A DNA stretch of 64,000 nucleotides from Chitinophaga hostae (GTDB lineage: Bacteria > Bacteroidota > Bacteroidia > Chitinophagales > Chitinophagaceae). The position numbers were made by a program, and so were the translations under genes. Below are positions 37,902-46,767 of this stretch, piece after piece (the stretch's first letter is position 1; each line of letters opens with the position of its first letter). The stretch is taken from positions 124,001 through 188,000 of the forward strand of contig NZ_JAGTXB010000003.1 of assembly GCF_018224885.1 (NCBI RefSeq). Reading direction: 5' to 3'. Below the pieces are notes generated by a model. The model saw nothing but the letters and a program-made list of their open reading frames with translations. It had not been told where the DNA came from and made no database searches.

Positions 37902-38988
37902 TCTTAGTAAAATTTAAAGTACATATGCCTAACCATTCTATCACTTGATATTCAGATAAGTCTAAATTTGTAAAGCTTGGAAGCCCCTCAAACTGGGTTT
38001 TTAACTGATTTTGAAGTTCAAGTTTCAAACCTATTGCATCATTGCTCTCATTGACATTTCTAGAATAATCATCTTCAACTTGGTCTACAAATCTTTTAAC
38101 AATATTTTTAAACTTAGAGTATAGTATTGGATAGTCATTTTCTATTGTTCTGATATTATCTCGCATTGCTAAAAATTTTCTGACTTGCTTGGCCGTTACG
38201 GAATTAGCTTTAGAAGTAGCAGAATACAATACATTATTTTTCCGATAAAGCTTCTCAAAAAAATCACTATTTTCTTTTTTAAAAGCCTCAATCTCCCGAT
38301 CCGTCCGTTCTCTTTCTAAATTTTCATTCCATTGTTTTAAGTTCTCAAAATCAGACAAGTCCACATATTCTGAGATGTATTGTTCAAGATGTTTTATTGA
38401 GCAACAGTCAATATCATCATTCCATGCCTTATCTGTAATAACTGAATTAAGAATACCAATAAGAAATGGAGAATTATGCCGATAAATAAATACACCACTA
38501 CCTGATAATCCCTTTGCTAAATAATGTCCATCTTCCCCACCTTGATCGAATGTCTCTCCAACTAAGGTGATTTTAAAACAGCCAATGTCTTCACTAGTAG
38601 ATAATACTTTTCCGGTGAAAGGTCGATACTGTTCTAGATTTACTCCTTGATATCCGCAGAACTTTATTTCATTTTCAGACAATACCCCACGACCTAGTTT
38701 ATATTGATAGAGCAATTTCTCTTCATGATCGAAGTCAATCTCAATAAGAGCAAAATCGTGTTCTTGGTTAAACTCTTTGATTTCAACACCAGTAATTATT
38801 TGGAATTCAGAAGTATAATCATTTTGCTTCTCTATAATTATTTCATCTGCACTAGGTCTACTATCGCCTAAACAGTGCGCAGCTGTTAAAACATAAAATG
38901 TGTCTTTCCCTGGAAGTAAAACTCCACTTCCTGTGTGCCCATTACTTTTTATTCGAACACAATATTTTTCTGCTAGATTATATATCAT
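37894..38988 (-). CDS. Trypsin-like serine protease effector
   Basis: 364 residues, no signal peptide, so cytosolic. Chymotrypsin-fold triad: His38 in LTAAHCLG, Asp78 in EHDFALIEID, Ser162 in GLSGSGVF. The last 150 residues (after about 215) are a mostly helical domain of unknown fold. ATG at 38988 is preferred; the frame is open to a TTG at 39003 that would overlap the MBL stop. It overlaps the middle component gene by 8 bases. As a cytosolic protease paired with an MBL hydrolase it is probably the toxic output of the system. Confidence 0.85.
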   Translation of the reverse strand: MIYNLAEKYCVRIKSNGHTGSGVLLPGKDTFYVLTAAHCLGDSRPSADEIIIEKQNDYTSEFQIITGVEIKEFNQEHDFALIEIDFDHEEKLLYQYKLGRGVLSENEIKFCGYQGVNLEQYRPFTGKVLSTSEDIGCFKITLVGETFDQGGEDGHYLAKGLSGSGVFIYRHNSPFLIGILNSVITDKAWNDDIDCCSIKHLEQYISEYVDLSDFENLKQWNENLERERTDREIEAFKKENSDFFEKLYRKNNVLYSATSKANSVTAKQVRKFLAMRDNIRTIENDYPILYSKFKNIVKRFVDQVEDDYSRNVNESNDAIGLKLELQNQLKTQFEGLPSFTNLDLSEYQVIEWLGICTLNFTKND

Positions 38989-38993
38989 TTTTC

Positions 38994-40037
38994 TTAAAAC
39001 CAATTTTTATTTTCAACTAGCCAATTACCACTGTTAAAATCATCCTCGATTATAAAATCACCAATGCGTCTCTTTATATCCTCAACTTTGTAATTAAAAT
39101 AAATATTCAACACTTCGTCTGTTCTCTGTGAATTAAAGATTATTCTAGCAATAGTTTCTCTAGATGGGTGTTTATGGAAAGAAGTTCCTCCATTGGTAGA
39201 AATTATAAAATTATCAGATCTTAGCAATCCCAACAATTCTTGTGATGTATTATTAAGACTTCCGTGATGAGAAATTTTGACATAATTTACTTTAAGAGGA
39301 GCACATTCATTAAAGCCGTTCGATCTCAAACTTTCAGATATGATTTCGGGTCGAGAGTCTGCCAATAGTAAAATTGAAGTATCATAACATTTGAGTACGA
39401 ATGAAATAGATGATGAATTAAATATATCATCATTAATCTTTTTATCAGGGAAAAATGGAATTTTGCTTAAATCTTCCAATGATTTAAAATACGAGTCTTT
39501 AATAGATGAAATGTTTACCCTATCTTTTTTTATTTCTGCCAAATTTGCTACTTGCCATTGACGATACAACTCGTTATTAATTTCAGGAGTTGGTGACAAT
39601 ATAACGAACTCAATTCCTGATTTAACAACCAATTTCGTAAGGGTAGATATTTCAATTAGTTTTACGTCTGGCTTTTTTAGAAGAATCAAGTTCTTCAGAT
39701 TGTTCCCTTGTTTTGTACTAATTAACTCACCATCATCTACTTCGACAAGCTCAGGATGATTCATCCAAATCTCATCAATAGTAATATTATCAATAAGGCT
39801 ACTCTTAAATAAGTTAACCAGGCCAGCTATATGATCTGAATCAATATGAGTCAGTATTAATAAATCAATGTGACTAATATTCTCCAATTCTTTCTTAAGA
39901 GAATGTCTAAAAGTCTGAGAAGTACCACCGTCAATAAGAATAATAAACTCATTTTGGTCAGTATCAAACGTTTTTATGAGAATACAATCGCCATGAAATG
40001 CGGGTAATATGGCAAATTCAGTTTTATTTCTTTTCAT
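38994..40037 (-). CDS. ComEC/Rec2-like metallo-beta-lactamase-fold hydrolase effector
   Basis: 347 residues, soluble. Metal motif THIDSDH with His64, Asp66, Asp68, His69, the HxDxDH form typical of ComEC/Rec2-type MBL enzymes rather than the HxHxDH of lactamases. Further ligands are likely in LLLADSRPE and KISHHGS. ComEC-type MBLs act on nucleic acids, so nuclease activity is inferred. It is the first gene of the four-gene operon; the protease ATG follows 5 bases after its stop. Confidence 0.85.
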   Translation of the reverse strand: MKRNKTEFAILPAFHGDCILIKTFDTDQNEFIILIDGGTSQTFRHSLKKELENISHIDLLILTHIDSDHIAGLVNLFKSSLIDNITIDEIWMNHPELVEVDDGELISTKQGNNLKNLILLKKPDVKLIEISTLTKLVVKSGIEFVILSPTPEINNELYRQWQVANLAEIKKDRVNISSIKDSYFKSLEDLSKIPFFPDKKINDDIFNSSSISFVLKCYDTSILLLADSRPEIISESLRSNGFNECAPLKVNYVKISHHGSLNNTSQELLGLLRSDNFIISTNGGTSFHKHPSRETIARIIFNSQRTDEVLNIYFNYKVEDIKRRIGDFIIEDDFNSGNWLVENKNWF

Positions 40038-40364
40038 TCAATATAATAGGGTTTCTTTTTTCGCATTATTCTAATATCAAAAATAGCTAATATACTAAAT
40101 TTTAGCTATCATAATATCTCTCTAACAGTATAAGTATTGCATCTAGGCAACAGTAGTTATTTAGATTTTATTGATAAGTTTAAAAAACTTTGGAATACTG
40201 AATATAAATCGTAATTAAAGATACTCGGCATTGTACAGCGTTCAATAAGAAGTACTAAGAAACTTTGATCTTGTTTCAACATACCGAGTTTTTTTCAACC
40301 CACTCATTTCACGGAAAACTAACATTTCCTTAGGCTTATCAGTTAGCTTTTAATTCAATTAAGT
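40038..40364. other. 327-base intergenic region between the two defence units
   Basis: AT-rich; no coding frame. It contains the candidate promoter above at its left end and separates the ABC-3C operon from the helicase stop. No terminator hairpin is obvious after the helicase gene. Confidence 0.4.
40078..40109 (-). promoter_or_regulatory. Candidate promoter element with inverted repeat upstream of the ABC-3C operon
   Basis: TATTTTTG on the minus strand (40078-40085) matches TAnnTTTG, 41 bases before the MBL start. It touches an inverted repeat ATAGCTAA (40083-40090) and TTAGCTAT (40102-40109) with an 11-base spacer, which could be an operator. No good -33 element is visible. Confidence 0.35.
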
Positions 40365-42227
40365 CTATTTTCTAGGTTTTTTTTCTTCCATTTTTACAAT
40401 GCCAGATTTCTGAAGCTCATCAAAAAGAACTTTGATCTTTGTGATACTTTGGGACTGCAAACCAAAACGCCCTTCCCTTTGCTTACTAAAAGTAAAAACA
40501 ACTCTTTCCTTTGCTCTTGAAAGAGCCACAAAGAAAGCACATTTATCTTCATCAGGTTGCCGTTGAAAAGACCAAAATGCACCATCTTCCAGCCCAATAA
40601 ATATAATTGTATGATATTCCAATCCCTTACTCTTGTGAATCGTCATTACAGGAATTGTATCTTTTCCGACCAGTCTGTCCAATGCAGAAATAATACTATT
40701 TGTTGTATTAAAATTGCGAATCAATTCTTCCTGAACTTTCTCAATATAAGCATTCAACTCTTGAATATTACTAAAACTTTGAGAAGAGGCCATTATTCGA
40801 TCCTTCCCAGCAAACCCAATAATTTTGTTTATAAGCGCTTTAATGAGTTTATCATCTAATGTTGAAGTTGGATACTCTTTTCGCGTCTCCCTAATAAATT
40901 TAGCTAAAACTCCTTCTAATCTCAATAATTGATCATCTTCTAACTCAGTATGAATATTGCCTAAGAAATCAAAAATGCCCTTTTGGGCTTCAATATTCTT
41001 TCGATCAAAAACTCTATATAAAACATTAATGATATAAAGGCAAACTTCTTGGGTGAGGATATCCTGGAAACTATTCTCATCACGTGCTTTTATTCCATTT
41101 TGATTAAAGTAATCTATTAAATTACCTGCATATGTTGGCAGCTGCTGTTTCACAAGAATACAGACATCTCTTGGATTTACCCCATCATTTACAACCCAGT
41201 TAGACACTTCTTGAAACAAAATTTCCACTTCGTCATCAGGATTTTCAAATACCCAAACCGAACATTCCCCTTGATCAGGACTCCACTTGGATGAAGCCGT
41301 TGCAAAATCCGTCTTACCAAGTAAATGTTCTGTTAAATAGTTTAATAGCTTAACTAATCGCGGTGCACTACGAAAATTCATAGTGAGTGGTACACGAATG
41401 GCTTTGGTGTCTGCCATAAAATCATCAAATACAGTTTTCCTTGCTCCCGCCCACATCATAATTCGTTGTTTATCATCTCCAACTGCCGTAAAACTGCTAT
41501 CACTATCAAGGAAGCAACTTTTAAACAGATCATATTGAATAGTTGTTGTATCTTGAAATTCATCCAAAAAAACGTACCTATAAGTTTGTTGCAGAAATCG
41601 CTTAACTTTTGGATTTGAGATGATAATAAGCTCTGTCAATCTCATTATCATTTTAAAAGATAATTTTGAAGGATTTGATTTTAACATTTCTCCCCATATA
41701 TGCTTCCTAATATTTCCATGAGATGCGCTGTCATCATGAGGGAGCTGAGCTGAATGAAATTTTATAATATCTTCTCTAGTAGTTGTACTAAAATACTGGA
41801 TGTCTTCCGATCGATAGTGATCAAAAATAGGCTGTTCACTAAGAACGACTTCATACTCAGAATTGATCTTATATTCATTCGGTAATGCTTGCTTGAATCT
41901 ATCTAAAATTTGCTTGGCAAACGAATCAAAAGTCAAAGAATCAAATCTTTTGGAAAGCTCATCCCCGCAACGTTCGCGTACTCTCTCTTTTAAATTATAA
42001 GCAGCATCTCTTTTAAAACTTATAGCTAAAATCTTATATGGAAAAGTACAAGTATTAGTTTGCAAAAGATAACACGCTTTTTGAGCTAACAATTCTGTTT
42101 TCCCCGCTCCTGGCCCTGCAACTACTAAATGATTTGCTGAATTTTTAGCAATATGAAGCGCACTGTCTTCAAGTGTCATATCATCCGCTGGCATCCATAA
42201 TTCTGGGTTAATTCTCTTCATCTCCAT
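40365..42227 (-). CDS. UvrD-like SF1 helicase (Gabija GajB-like)
   Basis: 620 residues. Motif I AGPGAGKTELLA (about 37-48), motif II VFLDEFQDT, the Q-rich TAVGDDKQRIMMWAG, MNFRSAPRL (motif IV), and VMTIHKSKGLEYHTIIFIGLEDG (motifs V-VI) with VALSRAKERVVF. A complete UvrD/PcrA-type helicase. The start overlaps the stop of the OLD nuclease gene by 20 bases, so both are translated together. OLD nuclease plus UvrD-like helicase is the Gabija arrangement; GajB is normally shorter (about 500 residues), so this is a longer relative. Confidence 0.88.
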   Translation of the reverse strand: MEMKRINPELWMPADDMTLEDSALHIAKNSANHLVVAGPGAGKTELLAQKACYLLQTNTCTFPYKILAISFKRDAAYNLKERVRERCGDELSKRFDSLTFDSFAKQILDRFKQALPNEYKINSEYEVVLSEQPIFDHYRSEDIQYFSTTTREDIIKFHSAQLPHDDSASHGNIRKHIWGEMLKSNPSKLSFKMIMRLTELIIISNPKVKRFLQQTYRYVFLDEFQDTTTIQYDLFKSCFLDSDSSFTAVGDDKQRIMMWAGARKTVFDDFMADTKAIRVPLTMNFRSAPRLVKLLNYLTEHLLGKTDFATASSKWSPDQGECSVWVFENPDDEVEILFQEVSNWVVNDGVNPRDVCILVKQQLPTYAGNLIDYFNQNGIKARDENSFQDILTQEVCLYIINVLYRVFDRKNIEAQKGIFDFLGNIHTELEDDQLLRLEGVLAKFIRETRKEYPTSTLDDKLIKALINKIIGFAGKDRIMASSQSFSNIQELNAYIEKVQEELIRNFNTTNSIISALDRLVGKDTIPVMTIHKSKGLEYHTIIFIGLEDGAFWSFQRQPDEDKCAFFVALSRAKERVVFTFSKQREGRFGLQSQSITKIKVLFDELQKSGIVKMEEKKPRK

Positions 42228-44223
42228 TTTCCTTTTTTAAGATGGAAGAAATACGCTCAAAAATCTCGGTAAATACCAGTGGAAGATTACCATTAATTTC
42301 ATCATCACTCATTGAAGAGAGAACTTGAATATGGGTGGCAGGTTTCCCTCTGCCTAAAAAATGATAGTGATACCAAATCATTAATTCAATTTCATCATCT
42401 GAATACGTCTCACCACTAGCTTTCTCTGATTTCAAGGTAGCTTGTTTAGCACTACTTACCTTTTCTGCAAACTCTTTCGGCTTCTTGCTCCTATCTGGAA
42501 TTCGTGGACCTCCATTTTCAGGAATTGCTTCTTTATAAAATTCAGGGTAGTGCATAAGCATTAAAAAATCCAAGTCCAGAGGATTAGAATAGAAAATGTT
42601 GTATCTCTTCAAAAAATTAACCCATTCATTCAAATTCTTAATAGAATCGTCATTAGTTAAGGTCCAAGTATGCATCTTATCCAGTTCACTGTCTGAGAGA
42701 ATACCGCCTTCAATTCCCAAGAGTTTTTTCTTATTTACTCCAATTTGAATAAGTTGCTGAAGTGCATATTTAACCCTTCCCCAACCGCCGCCTTCTCGCT
42801 CTATATCCAAATCAAGGAGGGTTACATATGGAATATGTAGTGTCTCTAATAATTTCCAGATATGGTTCACGAACCGATGACCTAACGGCGCAAAGGATAT
42901 AATATTATCGTCGAAATCAACATCCATAACACCCATCATTCTGTTGAATATAACTTCTTCACTATCTCCTTCTCCAATAACCACTAATCTGGCAAAGTAA
43001 ATTTCCGGGTAATTATGAACAGCTTCCTTCACATACTTATAAGCCTCACTTGTTTTCTCAGGAAGCAATATTGGATTTACTTCGGTCTCATAATCATCTG
43101 TAATTCTGAAATGAAGAATATCCTTCGGGTCAAGCCGTTTTATTATAGCTGGTGTATGAGAAGATATTAATACTTGAGAATTCTCCTTTTCTGCAATTGT
43201 TTTGAGAATTTTGATAACTCTGCCCAATAATTGTGGCGCAATGTGATTTTCTGGCTCTTCGATTGCCAATATAGTAAGCAGGGGTCTTGTAATTCCAATT
43301 GTATCTTCATCCTCATCTTCCGATAATTTTTCTTCTATATCTAAAAGTGAACATACCAATGTTAAATAAAATAATGACCGATATCCTTCTCCCAATTCCT
43401 CAACACTAAATGGTTTGTGTGTACCTGTTGGATTAAAAGATATCTCCATTTTCTTGAGAATAGCATCAAAATCACTTCCTTCAAATCCAAGTGAGGTTTC
43501 TTTATAACGTTTATCTTTATGAAACTTTTGCCAAAAGGTAGTAATGGAACTCTGAATAATGCTAAATTCTGCCAATCCCTTAAAAGCTTCGTTGATTTCA
43601 CTTATCTTTTCATCAAAATCATTCTTGAATTCATTATTCCATTTGATCTTCTTTAAAACACGATATAAAATGGTCCCAGAAGCATACTTTAGTTGCTCGG
43701 CTGGCCTCCGGATTGCAGGGACATATAAAATTTGGATAAGGCTTCTGAGATGATTTGGGAAAACTTTTTTGCTATCGGTATCTTCGGTTTCTCCTTCGGC
43801 AGCCTTAATGAAATAAGTCTTAACTTCTATATCTCCTTGAGGCGTAAGTTCCGATTTTTGCCAACTTGCTTCTATCCTTAAACGTAAATAAGGAGATTCA
43901 CCTTCGTCATCGACAACCATATCACTAAAGAAATGAGGGATTGAATCTTCATCATCGCTTGGGAAATCAATTCTAGTTTCGATAGATAATTCTCTCTGTA
44001 CAATATCTTCCGGTTTTTCGTCTTTCCCTATATGAAAATCTGACTGATAAATTTCTCGTTCCATTGTTGAAGAGCCGAAAAGCTTCCTTAAAGCTTCCAG
44101 TGCCGAGGTTTTTCCTGCGCTATTCAATCCGATAAAACCTGCTAGTTTATCCTGTAGAGGAATCACTACCGGTTCCGGTCCGAAAGATTTGTAACCTTTT
44201 ATTTTAATTGTAGATATTTTCAT
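42208..44223 (-). CDS. OLD-family ATPase/TOPRIM nuclease (Gabija GajA-like)
   Basis: 671 residues. ABC-type ATPase with Walker A GLNSAGKT (32-39), Walker B LLTILAIEEPENHI and the following VLISSHTPAII; then a C-terminal TOPRIM nuclease with Glu418 in VVIGEGDSEE and Asp471/Asp473 in LLDLDIE. This is the class 2 OLD layout whose partner is a UvrD-like helicase, as seen next door. Gabija cuts invading DNA when nucleotide levels fall. It is about 90 residues longer than classical GajA, with the extra length in the C-terminal part. Confidence 0.88.
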   Translation of the reverse strand: MKISTIKIKGYKSFGPEPVVIPLQDKLAGFIGLNSAGKTSALEALRKLFGSSTMEREIYQSDFHIGKDEKPEDIVQRELSIETRIDFPSDDEDSIPHFFSDMVVDDEGESPYLRLRIEASWQKSELTPQGDIEVKTYFIKAAEGETEDTDSKKVFPNHLRSLIQILYVPAIRRPAEQLKYASGTILYRVLKKIKWNNEFKNDFDEKISEINEAFKGLAEFSIIQSSITTFWQKFHKDKRYKETSLGFEGSDFDAILKKMEISFNPTGTHKPFSVEELGEGYRSLFYLTLVCSLLDIEEKLSEDEDEDTIGITRPLLTILAIEEPENHIAPQLLGRVIKILKTIAEKENSQVLISSHTPAIIKRLDPKDILHFRITDDYETEVNPILLPEKTSEAYKYVKEAVHNYPEIYFARLVVIGEGDSEEVIFNRMMGVMDVDFDDNIISFAPLGHRFVNHIWKLLETLHIPYVTLLDLDIEREGGGWGRVKYALQQLIQIGVNKKKLLGIEGGILSDSELDKMHTWTLTNDDSIKNLNEWVNFLKRYNIFYSNPLDLDFLMLMHYPEFYKEAIPENGGPRIPDRSKKPKEFAEKVSSAKQATLKSEKASGETYSDDEIELMIWYHYHFLGRGKPATHIQVLSSMSDDEINGNLPLVFTEIFERISSILKKENGDEEN

Positions 44224-45030
44224 ATGATGATTTTGTGTTCTTAGTTTTCCTACTTTCTCTTTCTAACTATTCTCCGATTGACGCTATATTCTAACCTTCA
44301 TCTATGACTGTTGTGGAAATTTTTTGCATATCAGAATAGATATACTCATATATGTTATAATAATTAGATAGAGATAAGAATCCATCTTCTCAGTTTTAGT
44401 TTTATAATATTCGGCTGATTATACAAGACCTATCTAAAAAAATTATGATTGAACTCTCGATATAAGGGGGTTTTTATATGTTACCATGGAGTTAGGGTGT
44501 TAGTTTTTGTATTAAGATCAATATTTGAGGGTGCCACAATGACATTTGTTGTTGCAATTACGAACAAAAAGCTTACAAAATGCAACTCATACAAATATAA
44601 TAGAAATTCAGTATTTAGATTTACGGGAACCCATAAAATAGAACAATTATCCTCCTGTTAATAAAATTATCAAGAAACTAAAATATTTGGGATAGCAAAG
44701 TTTTCAAACATATATATATTAAAACAAATTCTTCTTGATACAAAATTAACCGAACGCTTATAATATGTCACTTTTGCCAAATGCTAAAATAATTAGTATT
44801 TAAATTTGAACTTTGGCTTTTAGGCATTTTTTTAGGTTATTGGTTTTACACTATTAATTCCTAAATCGATGGAACAGAATTCAAATCATACATAATTTTT
44901 CAACCCCGCCACCCTCAATTCAATAGGTACACTTAATTTCAAGTTGACAATTTGACTTGTTAATAATTACAAAGTAACTGACAATATAATTGATTTCTAA
45001 TGGCTCAAAGTGTAGGCTCAAAGAGAAAAA
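44224..45030. other. 807-base AT-rich intergenic region at the island/cargo boundary
   Basis: No supported gene; a 70-codon frame at 44449 has no family features. At 44899-44917 the plus strand reads TTCAACCCCGCCACCCTCA, which resembles the T-loop and acceptor 3' end of a tRNA or tmRNA. A complementary TTGAGGGTG is found at 44525-44533, but the stretch between has no tmRNA tag sequence. It may be an attachment-site scar between two inserted blocks. Confidence 0.35.
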
Positions 45031-45669
45031 CTATAAATCTAAATACGCCCGATCAATAATAAAAGACATAGCCTCTTTAACCTCTTCCCTTCCCTCTTTA
45101 CTTCTAAGATCCAATCCACAGAATGTTAGATTATGGGAAGTAGCATAAATATCCAGGTAATAGATCCCGGAAACAAGCAAGGCCATAATAGCCCTGAAAC
45201 GCGGACCTTTATCACCAAAGTGAGGATCACCAACATTTTTCAATAACACCTCTCCTTCCTTCTCTCTTTTCTCAGCGAGTCTTCGTAAAGATTTTCTATT
45301 TTCCAAAAGTCCCCAAAGAATAATCTTCTGTAGTTCCTTATTTTGGTAAACATGATCAAACTGTGAATGTACAAGGGCTTTAGCTGTCTGCCTGCCACCA
45401 GTAGCAATATCGACGCTATCTATTTCATTAGGGACGCTACTCCAAAAATCCTGCGAATGCAAATACTCATCTATTAGCTGATCGGTGCCACCAAAATAAT
45501 TATAGATTAGCTTCTTATCTAATCCTGCAACGGTAGCAATATTATTTACCTTCAGGGCAGCAAATCCCTTTGTCTTAAGTATCCAGCCCACTGCATCTAA
45601 AAACTTCTGCTTGCTTTTTTCTTTATTTCTGATGGCGCCACCTACAACTTTTCTATTCATAGTTCTCAT
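45031..45669 (-). CDS. TetR/AcrR family transcriptional regulator
   Basis: 212 residues. N-terminal HTH: ILKTKGFAALKVNNIATVAG followed by LDKKLIYNYFGGTDQLIDEYL, the TetR signature (residues about 20-70). The C-terminal ligand/dimer domain is not similar to any family I can name. Possible starts at 45669 or 45660. It is divergent from the AraC-type gene at 45862, with a 192-base shared region containing two plus-strand TAnnTTTG matches (45707-45714, 45729-45736). Confidence 0.88.
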   Translation of the reverse strand: MRTMNRKVVGGAIRNKEKSKQKFLDAVGWILKTKGFAALKVNNIATVAGLDKKLIYNYFGGTDQLIDEYLHSQDFWSSVPNEIDSVDIATGGRQTAKALVHSQFDHVYQNKELQKIILWGLLENRKSLRRLAEKREKEGEVLLKNVGDPHFGDKGPRFRAIMALLVSGIYYLDIYATSHNLTFCGLDLRSKEGREEVKEAMSFIIDRAYLDL

Positions 45670-45861
45670 TTCATGGATAATGAAAAAAATTACAAATTAA
45701 ATATGATATTTTTGTCACTAAATGGTGATATATTTGTTTGTGATTAGCTTTAGATCCAGCAGACTTGAATTTAACTAGAAAACTTTAAACTGACCCTCAG
45801 ATACATCATTAACCCATAGCATCATTCTGTACTCACTTTTTCACGTATAACCCATTGTCCT

Positions 45862-46665
45862 ATGCACGTCCAATTAATAGCTATTCTTGATAGAAAACTA
45901 GAAGATTCCGTGTTGAAGTATTCCAGGCTCCCTTTCCATACGACAGCGCTAAACTCCAACCTTTACAGTCAAATACTTCACAACGGCGCTATCATGTTGA
46001 AAAATCGCCTTGATTTCCTAAACGCCGTCAACCTAATCCCTGTCTATAACCGATACTATAAGCAAGAAGTCCTTATTTATCATAATTTAAAAGGTTCTCA
46101 ATCCAGACTGGACAAAATAATAGAGGGTGAAGCGCTTACAGCTATTCAGCAAACTATTACTGACCATCTGAAAAGAACAGATGATCAGCAAAACAGGGTT
46201 ATTCCTATTTTCCAGCACTATAGCAGCTCCACGGATCTTATGCTTCTAACCGGTATTAGCATACTTGATAAGGAATCCTCAACAGCAGTTAGTCTGATCC
46301 ATCAACTTGGAATGCCCCTTTCAATGGTTGAGTTTACTATCTATAAACCTGTTTATCTTACTCAGCTTCTCGATATCTATCAAAAGAAAACTGACTTATC
46401 GGTCAAAGCCCTGGCAACAATGTTTGGGAAAAGCTACAAACAAGTTCAAAAGGATTCAAAATTATACTTTGGGACAACCCTATATAATTTTGTTTTAAAA
46501 CTTAAAATGTTGGATACAATTGATGATCTTATGTTTACAGATCTCACTTTAAAAGAAATTGCATTCAAAAATAATTTCGCGGATTATGGCAGTATGTACA
46601 AGCTCTTTAGCAAACAATACAATTTCCCATTACAGCAAATTCCAAGATTCCTAACCTTGATATAA
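45862..46665 (+). CDS. AraC-family transcriptional regulator
   Basis: 267 residues. The C-terminal about 95 residues form an AraC-type double HTH: LSVKALATMFGKSYKQVQKDSKLYFG, then LTLKEIAFKNNFADYGSMYKLFSKQYN. The N-terminal 165 residues resemble no known ligand domain by eye. Second helix-turn-helix is well kept; the first is diverged. It precedes the MauE-like gene by about 100-140 bases on the same strand and may control it. Confidence 0.8.
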   Translation: MHVQLIAILDRKLEDSVLKYSRLPFHTTALNSNLYSQILHNGAIMLKNRLDFLNAVNLIPVYNRYYKQEVLIYHNLKGSQSRLDKIIEGEALTAIQQTITDHLKRTDDQQNRVIPIFQHYSSSTDLMLLTGISILDKESSTAVSLIHQLGMPLSMVEFTIYKPVYLTQLLDIYQKKTDLSVKALATMFGKSYKQVQKDSKLYFGTTLYNFVLKLKMLDTIDDLMFTDLTLKEIAFKNNFADYGSMYKLFSKQYNFPLQQIPRFLTLI

Positions 46666-46767
46666 AGCTGTAGAATTATTCACCATCTTTCAGCCGCTTT
46701 TTACCATATCTGAGCTGGTAATAGGCATAACAAAGTCATTTTCTGACATTTTAAAATCCAATGGCGT

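Noticed and set aside
44449..44661. 70-codon plus-strand frame
   Set aside because: No family features, no ribosome binding site, and it crosses the tRNA/tmRNA-like segment; treated as non-coding.
45002..45023. Direct repeat ggctcaaag, two copies 13 bases apart
   Set aside because: Too short and isolated to support a repeat element or CRISPR.
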